A DNA stretch of 64,000 nt, taken from positions 49,644-113,643 of the forward strand of contig NZ_AXAP01000022.1 of NCBI RefSeq assembly GCF_000472865.1, read 5' to 3'. Under the pieces are notes generated by a model, which saw only the letters and a list, made by a program, of their open reading frames with translations, was not told where the DNA came from and ran no database searches. Origin of the DNA: Bradyrhizobium elkanii WSM2783 (GTDB taxonomy: Bacteria > Pseudomonadota > Alphaproteobacteria > Rhizobiales > Xanthobacteraceae). Below are positions 27,092 to 35,985 of this stretch, in pieces. Both the position numbers and the translations under genes were made by a program. Position 1 is the first letter of the stretch, and each line of letters begins with the position of its first letter.

Positions 27092-28706
27092 CGACGCCGG
27101 CCGTGGACCGGTCTCGCAGGGCGGCATCGCGCGGCAGCCGCTGTTTGCGGTGGCCGCGGTGCTGCTCGGCGCGTTCCTCGCCAATGTCGACAGCCGGCTG
27201 ACTACGGTTGGCCTGCCGGACCTGCGCGGTGCATTCTCGCTCGGTTTCGACGAGGGCGCCTGGATTTCGACCGCAGGAATCGGCTCGCAAATCTTCATCG
27301 CGCCGGCGGTCGCCTGGCTCGCCACCGTGTTCGGCTTGCGCCGCGTGTTGGGCATCCCGAGCCTCGCCTATGCCGGGGTGTCGCTGGTCATCCCATTCGT
27401 CGACCATTACCCGACGCTGATCGGGCTCAGCATCGTGCATGGCCTGTTGCTCGGCACCTTCGTGCCGGCGACGCTGATGATCGTGTTCCGGAATCTACCG
27501 ATCCGCTGGTGGATTCCGGCGATATCGATCTACGCGATCCGGGTTGGCTTCGCACTGGATACCTCGACCTCGCTGGTCGGCTTCTATGTCGATCATCTCG
27601 GCTGGCAGTGGGTGTACTGGCAGGGCGTCGTCATCGCGCCGCTGATGGCCTTGATGGTCTATCTCGGCACGCCCAGCGAACCCGTCAACAAGGATCTGCT
27701 TCGCGATGCGGATTGGGGTGGCATGCTCCTGCTCGGCAGCTCGGTGTCGATGATCTATGCCGGTCTCGATCAGGGCAATCGGCTCGACTGGCTCGAATCC
27801 GGCACGGTGATGGCACTGCTGCTTGGCGGCGCGGCGCTGTTCGTCGTCTTCGTGATCAATGAGACAATGGTGCGGCAGCCTTGGGCGCATGTGAACGTGC
27901 TGTTCTCGCGCAACGTCGGGCTCTCGCTGGTCGTCATCCTGCTCTACACCCTCACCAGTCTGTCCAATTCATCGCTGGTGCCGAACTTCCTCGGCACGAT
28001 CGCGCTGATGCGGCCGGAGCAGAGCGGCGTTTTGCTCTTGACCTACGGTGCGCTGCCGATGTTCGTGCTGGTGCCGATCTCAATCTATCTGCTCAGGCAT
28101 TTCGATCCGCGCACGGTGGTTGTTATGGGATTTTCGGCCTTCGCGGCCGCCAATCTCTGGGGCACGCAATTGACCCACGATTGGGCGCGGGGGGATTTTG
28201 CCGGCATCGTTCTCCTGCAATCGATCGGGCAGTCGCTGACGCTATTGCCGATCATCATCATGGCGCTGGCCAATTCCGATCCGAGCCGCGCCACTGCGTT
28301 CGCCGCCTATATCCAGATCATGCGGCTTGGCGGCGCCGAGATCGGCGTGGCGCTGATGGGCACCTGGCTGCGCGTCCGCGAGCAGATCCACTCCAACTAT
28401 ATCGGGCAACACGTCGCCAATGGCGATGTCAATGTCGTGCGCATGCTCAAGCAGCTCGCCGACGAATTCGCGGCACACGGCGTCGGCCTCGCCCAGGCGC
28501 GGGCGGTGGGGACGCTGGCGGCGCTGGTGCAGCGCGAGGCCAACGTGCTCGCTTATATCGACGGTTTCTGGCTGTGCTTCTGGCTGGCGATGACTGCGCT
28601 GTTCTTCGTCGCCCTGATTACCCGCGCGCCGCCGGGTCCGTTTACGCCGGAGCCGTTCGGCTTTGCCAAGATGGTGATGCGCAAGTGCGGAATGTCGGTG
28701 GCCTGA
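27078..28706 (+). CDS. DHA2-family MFS efflux transporter (EmrB-like)
   Basis: Proton-driven drug exporter of the 14-helix DHA2 family, 542 residues, inner membrane. The first helix carries FLANVDSRLTTVGLPDL, a variant of the usual motif that includes an acidic residue in TM1, and motif C-like Gly-rich helices follow. It should partner the HlyD-type adaptor encoded immediately upstream, since the genes overlap. ATG at 27078 is used; ATG 27066 in the same frame is possible. The substrate range is unknown. Confidence 0.9.
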   Translation: MAANDDAGRGPVSQGGIARQPLFAVAAVLLGAFLANVDSRLTTVGLPDLRGAFSLGFDEGAWISTAGIGSQIFIAPAVAWLATVFGLRRVLGIPSLAYAGVSLVIPFVDHYPTLIGLSIVHGLLLGTFVPATLMIVFRNLPIRWWIPAISIYAIRVGFALDTSTSLVGFYVDHLGWQWVYWQGVVIAPLMALMVYLGTPSEPVNKDLLRDADWGGMLLLGSSVSMIYAGLDQGNRLDWLESGTVMALLLGGAALFVVFVINETMVRQPWAHVNVLFSRNVGLSLVVILLYTLTSLSNSSLVPNFLGTIALMRPEQSGVLLLTYGALPMFVLVPISIYLLRHFDPRTVVVMGFSAFAAANLWGTQLTHDWARGDFAGIVLLQSIGQSLTLLPIIIMALANSDPSRATAFAAYIQIMRLGGAEIGVALMGTWLRVREQIHSNYIGQHVANGDVNVVRMLKQLADEFAAHGVGLAQARAVGTLAALVQREANVLAYIDGFWLCFWLAMTALFFVALITRAPPGPFTPEPFGFAKMVMRKCGMSVA

Positions 28707-28716
28707 TCGTCGACTG

Positions 28717-29466
28717 CTAGCGCATCGATATTCCCTGCCGCCGCGGCTCGAGCAATTCCGGCCTCGGGCCTGACAGGCGCTTGTGCATGTGGACCATGAA
28801 GGCCATGCCGAACAGCGGCGTCGCCAGGTTGACGATCGGAATCGACACGAAGGCGGCGATGATCAGGCCGGCGGTGAATATGGTCGCCGCATTGTCGCGG
28901 CGCATCGCCTTGGCCTCAGCCGGCGGCCGGAACCGCATCGCCGCAAGCTCGAAATATTCGCGGCCCAAGAGCCACGCGGTGGCGAAGAAGAAAATCAGGA
29001 AGCCGGCGCCGGCGAACAGCACGAAGGGCAGCGCGATCAGGTAGACCAGTATCGTCAGCAGCGCGGTCTTGATGCCCTCGGTCATGGCGAGGTTGAACGG
29101 CAGCGCGACGCCGGGCTGTTCGGCCGGATAATGTTCGCGCTCGACATGGTCGGCAACCTCGTCGACGAACAGGCTCGCCACCAGCGAGGTGATCGCAGGC
29201 ATCAGGAAGATGCCGCCGAGCACCACGCCGAGGCCGGCGGCGATCGATACGATCCAGGAAAGCACGTGGAGCGTGGAGTGGAAGTTGGGGCCGAGCAGGC
29301 CTTCGGCCCAGACCTCGCCATAGTCGGCAAACCAGCTCAACAGCCGCTGCAATCCGATTGCGAGCACCGTCACCAATACCAGCGCCACGCCGACCGAGCG
29401 CCACAGGATCGAGCGCATCGGCGGCGACAGGATTTGCGTGAGCGCCTTGACGGCGGCATCCAACAT
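28717..29466 (-). CDS. EI24/CysZ-like membrane protein
   Basis: Polytopic inner-membrane protein of 249 residues in the EI24 superfamily, whose bacterial members include the sulphate permease CysZ. About four to five hydrophobic segments are visible (near 25-45, 70-100, 130-165 and 195-225), with the amphipathic region FVDEVADHVEREHYP between them. Sulphate transport is a family-level guess: no sulphur genes adjoin it, and it points at the MFS gene with 10 bp between the stops. Confidence 0.8.
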   Translation of the reverse strand: MLDAAVKALTQILSPPMRSILWRSVGVALVLVTVLAIGLQRLLSWFADYGEVWAEGLLGPNFHSTLHVLSWIVSIAAGLGVVLGGIFLMPAITSLVASLFVDEVADHVEREHYPAEQPGVALPFNLAMTEGIKTALLTILVYLIALPFVLFAGAGFLIFFFATAWLLGREYFELAAMRFRPPAEAKAMRRDNAATIFTAGLIIAAFVSIPIVNLATPLFGMAFMVHMHKRLSGPRPELLEPRRQGISMR

Positions 29467-29542
29467 CGTGGGTCTATCTCCAAAAAGCCCCTGCGACAGT
29501 TAGATATGACCGGCGGCTTCGGCAAGAGCCGGGCCGCCGCCT

Positions 29543-29983
29543 TCAATCGTGCCGGTGCCCATGCTTGCGCGGCTTCTTGTCCGGTGCGGTCGGGATCATC
29601 ACGACCCGGCCATAGCGCACGCCGCGTTCGGCGATGACGTGGTCGGCGAGATGGCGGACGTCGCCGGCGGCGCCTTTCAGCGCGGTCACTTCCATGCAGC
29701 TATCGTCGTCGAGATGGACGTGCAGCGTCGCCAGCGAGAGGTCGTGGTGACCATGGAAGTTCTGCACCAGCCGCTTTGAAAGGTCGCGTGCGGCGTGGTC
29801 GTAGACATACACCAGCGCGGCCACGCATTGCCCTGACGGCGCCGCGTCCTCCGCGCTCTGCTGCAATCCCGCGCGGGCGAGATCGCGGATGATCTCCGAG
29901 CGGTTCTGGTAGCCGCGCGTTTTTGCCGCGGCGTCGATCTCGTCGAGCAGATCGTCCTCGATGGTGATGGTGATCCGTTGCAT
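29543..29983 (-). CDS. nikR: Nickel-responsive regulator NikR
   Basis: Ribbon-helix-helix repressor activated by Ni(II), 146 residues. The N-terminal RHH domain (QRITITIEDDLLDEID...RSEIIRDLARAGL) binds DNA. The ACT-like domain keeps the square-planar nickel ligands at His77, His88, His90 and Cys96 (HGHH, LHVHLD, DDSCME), each one position after the E. coli numbering. A His/Lys-rich tail (KHGHRHD) may bind extra metal. A perfect operator lies 32 bp upstream of its start, so it probably represses itself and the facing TonB receptor. Confidence 0.96.
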   Translation of the reverse strand: MQRITITIEDDLLDEIDAAAKTRGYQNRSEIIRDLARAGLQQSAEDAAPSGQCVAALVYVYDHAARDLSKRLVQNFHGHHDLSLATLHVHLDDDSCMEVTALKGAAGDVRHLADHVIAERGVRYGRVVMIPTAPDKKPRKHGHRHD

Positions 29984-30014
29984 CAGGTATTTCCGATTGG
30001 CGCCGCGGGTGCGT

Positions 30015-30048
30015 CAGTATGATATTCTTGTTGTAACGTCATACTGAG
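30015..30048. promoter_or_regulatory. NikR operator between nikR and TonB receptor
   Basis: Perfect 9-bp arms TCAGTATGA (30015-30023) and TCATACTGA (30040-30048) separated by exactly 16 bp. The core GTATGA-N16-TCATAC equals the half-sites and spacing of the E. coli NikR operator. It is placed to control both divergent genes. Confidence 0.88.
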
Positions 30049-30131
30049 CTTTGTTAGCCTCGACGGGCTGGGTTGAAGTCGAACTGGTTGCCTGTCGGAT
30101 TGTAGCAGGTTGCCGTGCGGGGGCATGGGCA

Positions 30132-32333
30132 TTGCGTAAACTTGTCGGGTGGGTTTTTCCCGCCGCCTCCCTTGTTGTTCTCACGTCGCCGGCGCAGGCA
30201 CAAACGGCTGCCAGCCAGCCCGGTAATCAACTTCCTGCGGTCACGGTGACATCGCCGCAGACGACGCCACCAAAGCGGATCAAGCGGGCCGAACAGTCGC
30301 ACCGTCCGCGCAGCGGGCGAAATCCTCACACAGCCCAATCGGCTCAGCCCGCATCGGCGGCGGGCGGCATCGCCCTCGGTTCGGGACAAGTGGGTGCGGC
30401 TAATCTGCTGCCGACCGCCGCGAGCGAGATGCGGATCAGCGGCGAGGAGGTGAATGCGTTGCCGGTGTCGCGCGTCGGCGAGGTCCTGGAAGTGGTGCCC
30501 GGCTTGATCGTCACCCAGCATTCCGGCGAGGGCAAAGCCAACCAGTATTTCCTGCGCGGCTTCAATCTCGACCACGGCACCGATCTTGCGATCAAGGTCG
30601 ACGGCATGCCCGTCAACATGCCGACCCATGGCCACGGCCAGGGCTATGCCGACATCAATTTCCTGATTCCGGAACTGATCAGTTCCGTCAACGTTCGCAA
30701 GGGTCCGTACTATGCGGACACTGGAGACTTCTCCTCCGCCGGCAGCATCGGCATCGACTATGTCAACCGGCTGCCGAAGAACATCGCACAGGTGACCTTC
30801 GGCAGTTTCGGCTATCAGCGCGCGCTGGCGGCGGGCTCCACGGCGGTCGGCGGGGGTACGCTGCTCGGCGCGATCGTGGCCAACAAATATGACGGTCCGT
30901 GGGACGTGCCGGACGATGTGCGCAAGGCGAGCGGCGTGCTGCGCTACAGCCAGGGCACCGCGACCGATGGGTTTACGCTGTCGGCGATGGCCTATTCCAA
31001 CGGCTGGACGTCGACCGACCAGGTGGCGCAGCGCGCGATCGACCAGGGCCTGATCGGCCGTTTCGGCTCGCTCGATCCGACCGACGGCGGCACCTCGAGC
31101 CGCTTCAGCCTGTCCGGCAATTGGGCGCAGTCGAGTGACTACGGCCAGACTCTCGCGAATGCCTATGTGATCCGTTCGTCGCTGCGACTGTTCAACAACT
31201 TCACCTATTTCCTCGACGATCCCATCAATGGCGATCAGTTCAGCCAGCTCGATCGCCGCACCGTCTATGGCTTCAATGCCTCCCATGCCTTCGATGCGCG
31301 CGTCGCCAGCATCGAGACCCAGACCCGTGTCGGCGTGCAGACCCGCGGCGACGATATCGAGGTCGGCCTGTTCAAGATCTTCCAGCGCGAGGCGCTCTCG
31401 ACGGTGCGCCAGGACCGTGTGCAGGAAGGCAATGTCGGCTTGTGGGCCGACACCACCGCGCGCTGGACCGACTGGCTGCGCACCACGGTCGGCATCCGCG
31501 AGGATTTCTTTGCGGGTCATGTCTTCAGCGACACGCCGCAAAATTCGGGCAATGCGCAGGCCGCGGTGACCAGCCCGAAGGCCGGCATCGTGCTGGGCCC
31601 GTGGTACAAGACCGAATTCTACGGCAATGCCGGTTATGGCCTGCATTCGAACGACATCCGCGGCGCGACGATCACCGTCGATCCCACCGATAAGGTGACG
31701 CCGCTCGACCGCGTGCCGCTGCTGGTCCGCTCCAAGGGCGCCGAGGTCGGTATCCGTACCAAGGCGATCGAAGGCCTGACCAGCTCGCTCGCGGTGTTCG
31801 TGCTCGACTTCGATTCCGAACTCCTGTTCGTCGGCGATGCCGGCACCACCGAGGCGAGCCGTCCGAGCCGGCGCATCGGCATCGAGTGGACCAATCAGTA
31901 CAGGCCGTTGCCGTGGATGCGCATCGACGTCGATCTCGCCTATACCCGTGCGCGCTTCACCGATTTCGATCCTGTCGGCAACTTCATTCCGGGCGCGCCG
32001 GCCTGGATCGCCAGCGGCGCCGTGACGTTCGGCCGCGAGACCGGCTGGTTTGGCGCCCTGACCGCGCGCTATTTCGGGCCGCGTCCGCTGATCGAGGATG
32101 ACAGCGTGCGCTCGCAATCCTCGCTGATCTTCAACGCCCGGGCCGGCTATCAGTTCGACAATGGCATGCGGCTGCAGCTCGACGTGCTCAATCTCTTCAA
32201 TGCCAATACCAACCAGATCGAATACTATTATCTGTCGCGCCTGCCGGGCGAGCCGATCGAGGGCGTCGCAGATCGCCACATCCACCCGGCCGAACCGCTC
32301 GCGGTCCGCCTGACGCTGGCGGCGCGCTTCTAA
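30132..32333 (+). CDS. TonB-dependent outer-membrane receptor, probable nickel uptake
   Basis: Outer-membrane gated porin of about 733 residues. A signal peptide ends TSPAQA, followed by a low-complexity Pro/Gln/Ala region (about 30-85), a plug domain (VGEVLEVVPGLIVTQHSGEG, then YFLRGFNLDHGTDLAIKVDG) and a beta-barrel ending in the aromatic LTLAARF. His-rich spots occur in the plug (MPTHGHGQGY) and near the end (DRHIHP). No ATG fits. TTG at 30132 places the signal peptide first with GGGGG upstream; TTG at 30051 would abut the NikR operator. Nickel as ligand is inferred from that operator. Confidence 0.85.
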   Translation: MRKLVGWVFPAASLVVLTSPAQAQTAASQPGNQLPAVTVTSPQTTPPKRIKRAEQSHRPRSGRNPHTAQSAQPASAAGGIALGSGQVGAANLLPTAASEMRISGEEVNALPVSRVGEVLEVVPGLIVTQHSGEGKANQYFLRGFNLDHGTDLAIKVDGMPVNMPTHGHGQGYADINFLIPELISSVNVRKGPYYADTGDFSSAGSIGIDYVNRLPKNIAQVTFGSFGYQRALAAGSTAVGGGTLLGAIVANKYDGPWDVPDDVRKASGVLRYSQGTATDGFTLSAMAYSNGWTSTDQVAQRAIDQGLIGRFGSLDPTDGGTSSRFSLSGNWAQSSDYGQTLANAYVIRSSLRLFNNFTYFLDDPINGDQFSQLDRRTVYGFNASHAFDARVASIETQTRVGVQTRGDDIEVGLFKIFQREALSTVRQDRVQEGNVGLWADTTARWTDWLRTTVGIREDFFAGHVFSDTPQNSGNAQAAVTSPKAGIVLGPWYKTEFYGNAGYGLHSNDIRGATITVDPTDKVTPLDRVPLLVRSKGAEVGIRTKAIEGLTSSLAVFVLDFDSELLFVGDAGTTEASRPSRRIGIEWTNQYRPLPWMRIDVDLAYTRARFTDFDPVGNFIPGAPAWIASGAVTFGRETGWFGALTARYFGPRPLIEDDSVRSQSSLIFNARAGYQFDNGMRLQLDVLNLFNANTNQIEYYYLSRLPGEPIEGVADRHIHPAEPLAVRLTLAARF

Positions 32334-32334
32334 T

Positions 32335-32452
32335 CTAGAGCATGATGAGATCAGGTCAAATTGGCGCCACGTCGGAGGTGCCTTACCTCTCCCTATGGGA
32401 GAGGTGGACAACCGCGGTCACGCCGATTCAACCAAATGACATCATGCTCTAG
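32335..32452. repeat. Nested inverted repeat after the TonB receptor
   Basis: Outer perfect 13-bp arms CTAGAGCATGATG (32335-32347) / CATCATGCTCTAG (32440-32452) enclose a hairpin ACCTCTCCC (32385-32393) / GGGAGAGGT (32397-32405). The right arm contains the stop codon of the facing gene. CGATTCAACCAAATGAC here reappears inverted at about 35953. Confidence 0.8.
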
Positions 32453-33336
32453 GCCGCGAGCTCCAGCGTCTTCACTTCCGTATCCTCAGGCGCAGCCGGA
32501 ATCGGCGTTTCCTGGTCAGTCGTTTCAGGAACAAGCGGCGGCGACTTTTCGTGAAACACACTGAATTCGCCCGCCACCTCCTCGAGCGGCTTCTGCTTGT
32601 CGGCCCAGTGCAGGGCAGTGTAGTCGAAGCCGTGCACGATGGTGGGTTTGACGACCTCGAAATAGGGCGAGATATCGAAGTCGCGCGGCATGTAGAGCGA
32701 GGAATCGCGGATGTGCAGGATCTCGCGCCGCGCCTTGCGGCTCGAGGTGCGCGTGATTTTTGGCAGGATCGGATAGCGCACGGCATCGAAGGCCTGCGCG
32801 ATCAGCGCCGAGCAGATGATCTTGGTGGGATCGCCGGAGCCGAAGGCGATCATCCGCCGCCGCCAGCGCTGCGGCACCGGCAGCGGGAACAGATAGCGCG
32901 CAAGGTCGACGATGTTCTTGGTGTCATAGCCGAAGCCGATCCGGTTGATGGCGTAGCGGCACACCGTCTCGCGGTCCTCGTAGGACAGGCCGACCGGGCG
33001 GCAGAGGCGGGTATGATAGGGGAAATATTTCGACAGCGGCGCAGCCGTCACGCCCTCGCCGATATTGGCCTCGATCAGCACATGCGGCTCGCCGTCAGGC
33101 TCGCAGGCGCCGTCGACCGGACCGACATAGAGCGCGGCGTGCGACCAGGTCGATTGCGTGAGGTATTTGATGATGCCGGAAATGCGGTTGTTGCCTTCGA
33201 CCAGCAGGACATCGCCAGGCTGTATCACGCCGCGCAGATGCTCCGGATCGCTCGGCGTGAACGGCTCGTAGCCCGGGATCTCCTTCTGCAGGTAGCCCGC
33301 GATCACCTGGCCGATCGTGTCGAGCATGACGCCCAT
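32449..33336 (-). CDS. YiiX/YebB-like (NlpC/P60-type) hydrolase
   Basis: Protein of 295 residues with a permuted papain-like fold of the YiiX/YebB type. The catalytic pair is visible in permuted order: His66 in STWSHAALYVG and Cys175 in KIICSALIAQAF. Known permuted members act on amide, thioester or lipid substrates; the substrate here is unknown. There is no clear signal peptide or transmembrane helix, and the last 60 residues are Pro/Glu-rich and probably disordered. ATG at 33336 follows GGGGGAAGC. Its stop codon lies inside the repeat shared with the TonB receptor's end. Confidence 0.8.
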   Translation of the reverse strand: MGVMLDTIGQVIAGYLQKEIPGYEPFTPSDPEHLRGVIQPGDVLLVEGNNRISGIIKYLTQSTWSHAALYVGPVDGACEPDGEPHVLIEANIGEGVTAAPLSKYFPYHTRLCRPVGLSYEDRETVCRYAINRIGFGYDTKNIVDLARYLFPLPVPQRWRRRMIAFGSGDPTKIICSALIAQAFDAVRYPILPKITRTSSRKARREILHIRDSSLYMPRDFDISPYFEVVKPTIVHGFDYTALHWADKQKPLEEVAGEFSVFHEKSPPLVPETTDQETPIPAAPEDTEVKTLELAA

Positions 33337-33424
33337 ATGCTTCCCCCTGCGCGGCTTGCCCTTCCGCTTTTTGGTTCCTTATCATGGTCGCGAGCGGTTG
33401 CAATTTAGTTCATCGACGCAGCCG

Positions 33425-33440
33425 ATCAATCATGATTGAT
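33425..33440. promoter_or_regulatory. Perfect 16-bp palindrome in a divergent promoter region
   Basis: ATCAATCATGATTGAT is fully self-complementary and lies between the divergent YiiX-like gene (start 33336) and amine oxidase (start 33526). It is AT-rich compared with its surroundings and could be a dimeric regulator site. The cognate regulator is unknown. Confidence 0.35.
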
Positions 33441-33525
33441 TCACCATGATGGTTGCTGCGCCGCATGAGATGCGGCAAGGTTCGCGGGCTGTTCCCATTT
33501 GCTTCAAGCCTGCGGAAACCATGAT

Positions 33526-34950
33526 ATGACAATCACCCGCCGCAACTTCCTGTCGGCGTCCGCGGGCATTGCCGTTACTTCGCTTTCTGCCGGCCGCGCT
33601 GGAGCCGCGCCGCCGGCGCGCGATGCTGACATCGTGGTCATCGGCGCGGGCGCCGCCGGCATTGCTGCGGCGCGGCGCGTATTGGCGGCGGGCCGCAAGG
33701 TGATCGTGCTGGAAGCCTCAAGCCAGATCGGCGGCCGCTGCCAGACCGACAGCTCGACCTTCGAGGTTCCGTTCGATCGCGGCGCGCGCTGGGTGCACAA
33801 TCCGGAGACCAATCCGATGCTCCGCCTCGCACGGACCGCGGGGCTCGAGCTGCTGCCCGCGCCGTCGGGCGAGAAGATCCGGATCGGCCGCCGTAACGCA
33901 CGTCCCGGCGAGACCGAGGAATTCCTAGCCGCGCTGGTGCGCGCCAATCGCGCGATCGACGATGCCGCGCGCCGAAGCGACGTATCCTGCGCCTCGGTCT
34001 TGCCGAAGGAGCTTGGCGATTGGGCAGGCACGGCGGAGTTCGTGCTCGGCGCCAGTTTCAGCGGCAAGGACCTCAAGGAGGTCTCGGTCGTCGACAAGGC
34101 GCGGGCGCAGGACCGCGACAACGCAGTCGCCTGTCGGCAGGGGCTCGGCACGCTGATCGCGAAGCTCGGCGCGCAGTTGCCCGTGGCGTTGTCGACGCCC
34201 GCCACCCGCATCTCCTACAGCAATCGCGACGTCGAGGTGAACACGCCGTCGGGCAAGATCCTCGCGCGCGCCGCCATCATCACGGTGTCGACGAATGTGC
34301 TCGCGGCCGGCAAGCTCAAGTTCGATTCCGAACTTCCCAAGCGCGTGGTCGATGCGGTCGCAAAGCTCAGCCTCGGCAGCTACGACCGCATCGCGCTGCA
34401 GATGTCAGGCAATCCGCTCGGGCTTGCGCACGATGATGTCCTGATCGAGCAGAGCAACTCGACGCGTACCGCGCTGCTCTACGCCAATGTCGGCGGTTCA
34501 TCCTTGTGCACGATCGACGTCGCGGGCTCGTTCGGCCGCGATCTGTCGGCAGAGAGTGAGCAGGCTATGATCGCATTCGCGACGGAATGGCTGAAGAAGC
34601 TGTTCGGCAGCGATGCGGTGGCCGGCATCAAGAAGTCGAGCGCCACGCGCTGGAACGCTTCGCCCTATATACTGGGTGCGATGTCGGTGGCCGCACCCGG
34701 CGGGCAGGCCGCACGGAGAGCGCTAATCGATCCGGTCGGCTGCATGTATTTCGCCGGCGAGGCCACGCATGACACCTTGTGGGGCACCGTCGACGGCGCC
34801 TGGGAGAGCGGCGAGCGGGCCGCGGAAGCGGCGCTGCGCCGGATCGGCGCATTGCCGGCAGCGCCGGCGGCGGCAGCACCGTCGCCACAGAAGCAGCGCA
34901 GGCGCGCACCGCCGGCGCAATCGGCTCAGCCGCGAGGGCTGTTCGACTGA
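33526..34950 (+). CDS. Tat-exported FAD-dependent amine oxidase
   Basis: Flavoprotein of 474 residues in the monoamine/polyamine oxidase family. A twin-arginine leader (TRRNFLSA) indicates export of the folded, FAD-loaded enzyme. The Rossmann FAD motif is DIVVIGAGAAGIAAARRVLAAG (starting near residue 36), followed by the GG doublet IGGRCQT and, near the C-terminus, FAGEATHDTLWGTVDGA, which contacts the flavin. The C-terminal 40 residues are Ala/Pro-rich. The amine substrate is unknown. It overlaps the next gene by one base (TGATG). Confidence 0.88.
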   Translation: MTITRRNFLSASAGIAVTSLSAGRAGAAPPARDADIVVIGAGAAGIAAARRVLAAGRKVIVLEASSQIGGRCQTDSSTFEVPFDRGARWVHNPETNPMLRLARTAGLELLPAPSGEKIRIGRRNARPGETEEFLAALVRANRAIDDAARRSDVSCASVLPKELGDWAGTAEFVLGASFSGKDLKEVSVVDKARAQDRDNAVACRQGLGTLIAKLGAQLPVALSTPATRISYSNRDVEVNTPSGKILARAAIITVSTNVLAAGKLKFDSELPKRVVDAVAKLSLGSYDRIALQMSGNPLGLAHDDVLIEQSNSTRTALLYANVGGSSLCTIDVAGSFGRDLSAESEQAMIAFATEWLKKLFGSDAVAGIKKSSATRWNASPYILGAMSVAAPGGQAARRALIDPVGCMYFAGEATHDTLWGTVDGAWESGERAAEAALRRIGALPAAPAAAAPSPQKQRRRAPPAQSAQPRGLFD

Positions 34951-35618
34951 TGCCGCGGCCGAAGGCGCTGATCTCCTGGTCCAGCGGCAAGGATAGCGCG
35001 TTCGCATTGCATGAAGTGATGCAGACGGGTGAGTTCGAGGTCGTTGGCGCGCTGACGACCGTCAGCGAGACCTTGGAGCGCGTCGCGATCCACGGCGTGC
35101 GGCAGCAGATCTTGCGCGCGCAATGCGAGGCGGCGGGGCTGCCGCAGCGAATCGTGCCGATCCCATACCCCTGTCCCAACGACGTCTATGAGGCGCGCAT
35201 GGGTGAAGCGGTCGCGCAGGCCCTCGCTGAGGGCATCACCCACATGATCTTCGGCGATCTCTTCCTCGCCGATATCCGGGCCTACCGCGAGCAGAAGCTG
35301 GTTGGCACCGGCATCACGCCGATCTTCCCGCTGTGGGAGCGGCCGACGCCGGCACTGGCGCAAGTCATGATCGCAAGCGGGCTGGAAGCCTATCTTGCGA
35401 CCGTTGACCTGAAGCGGCTGCCTGCCGAATTCGCCGGCCGCCGGTTCGATGCGCAGCTTCTCGCCGATCTCCCCGATGGCGTCGATCCATGCGGCGAGAA
35501 TGGCGAGTTTCATACGTGTGTGGTGGCCGGCCCGATGTTCTCGCACCGGATCGCAGTCAGCGCCGGCGAACGGGTGCAACGCGACGGCTATGCGTATTGC
35601 GATCTGGTGATTGCGTAG
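34950..35618 (+). CDS. Dph6-like ATP-dependent ligase (MJ0570 family)
   Basis: PP-loop ATP pyrophosphatase of 222 residues, in the family annotated as diphthine-ammonia ligase. The PP-loop SSGKDSAFAL is near residue 11 and the family motif GEFHTCV near 200. True diphthamide exists only in archaea and eukaryotes, so the bacterial protein must ligate something else; its role is unknown. ATG at 34950 shares its A with the amine oxidase stop codon, so the two genes are translationally coupled, perhaps in one amine-related pathway. Confidence 0.85.
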   Translation: MPRPKALISWSSGKDSAFALHEVMQTGEFEVVGALTTVSETLERVAIHGVRQQILRAQCEAAGLPQRIVPIPYPCPNDVYEARMGEAVAQALAEGITHMIFGDLFLADIRAYREQKLVGTGITPIFPLWERPTPALAQVMIASGLEAYLATVDLKRLPAEFAGRRFDAQLLADLPDGVDPCGENGEFHTCVVAGPMFSHRIAVSAGERVQRDGYAYCDLVIA

Positions 35619-35683
35619 CAACGTGGGGTGGGCAAAGGCGTGCGGCCCCGTGCCCACGGTTCAACCCGCGCTCGCTGTTGGAC

Positions 35684-35729
35684 CCTCATCCTGAGGAGCG
35701 GCCGGTTGGCCGCGTCTCGAAGGATGAGG
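35684..35729. repeat. Inverted repeat (CCTCATCCT type)
   Basis: Arms CCTCATCCT (35684-35692) / AGGATGAGG (35721-35729), with an inner hairpin GCGGCC (35698-35703) / GGCCGC (35708-35713). Confidence 0.7.
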
Positions 35730-35832
35730 CCCCGCCCGACGGGTTAAGCGATTTATTTTTCACGCGAGGGCTGGACGGACGTTCGGGTGATTTGCCCGTC
35801 GGGTTGATTTGTCGCACCCGCTGCACCCACAT

Positions 35833-35868
35833 CGTCATTGCGCGCCGACGCGGTGACTTGCAATGACG
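35833..35868. repeat. Short inverted repeat (CGTCATTGC type)
   Basis: CGTCATTGC (35833-35841) / GCAATGACG (35860-35868). It shares its arms with the 29-bp repeat at 23483-23560 and looks like a truncated copy. Confidence 0.65.
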
Positions 35869-35872
35869 GCGG

Positions 35873-35948
35873 GTGATCCGGAAAGTGGAGACCGGTTTTC
35901 CCTCGCAACAAACGCGAAGCGTTTGCGCGGAGATCATGCACTAGAGCT
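35873..35948. repeat. Interspersed palindromic repeat, copy 3
   Basis: GATCCGGAAAGTGGAGACCGG followed by TTTTCC; further on, the hairpin AACGCGAAGCGTTTGCG and GATCATGCACTAGAGC. It shares its core with copies at 6788, 22164 and 58296. Confidence 0.7.
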
Positions 35949-35985
35949 CGATGTCATTTGGTTGAATCGGCTTGGCCGCAAGTTC

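Noticed and set aside
30054..32411. 785-codon antisense open frame covering the TonB receptor
   Set aside because: A shadow of the real gene; the receptor has signal peptide, plug and barrel motifs, while the antisense product has none.
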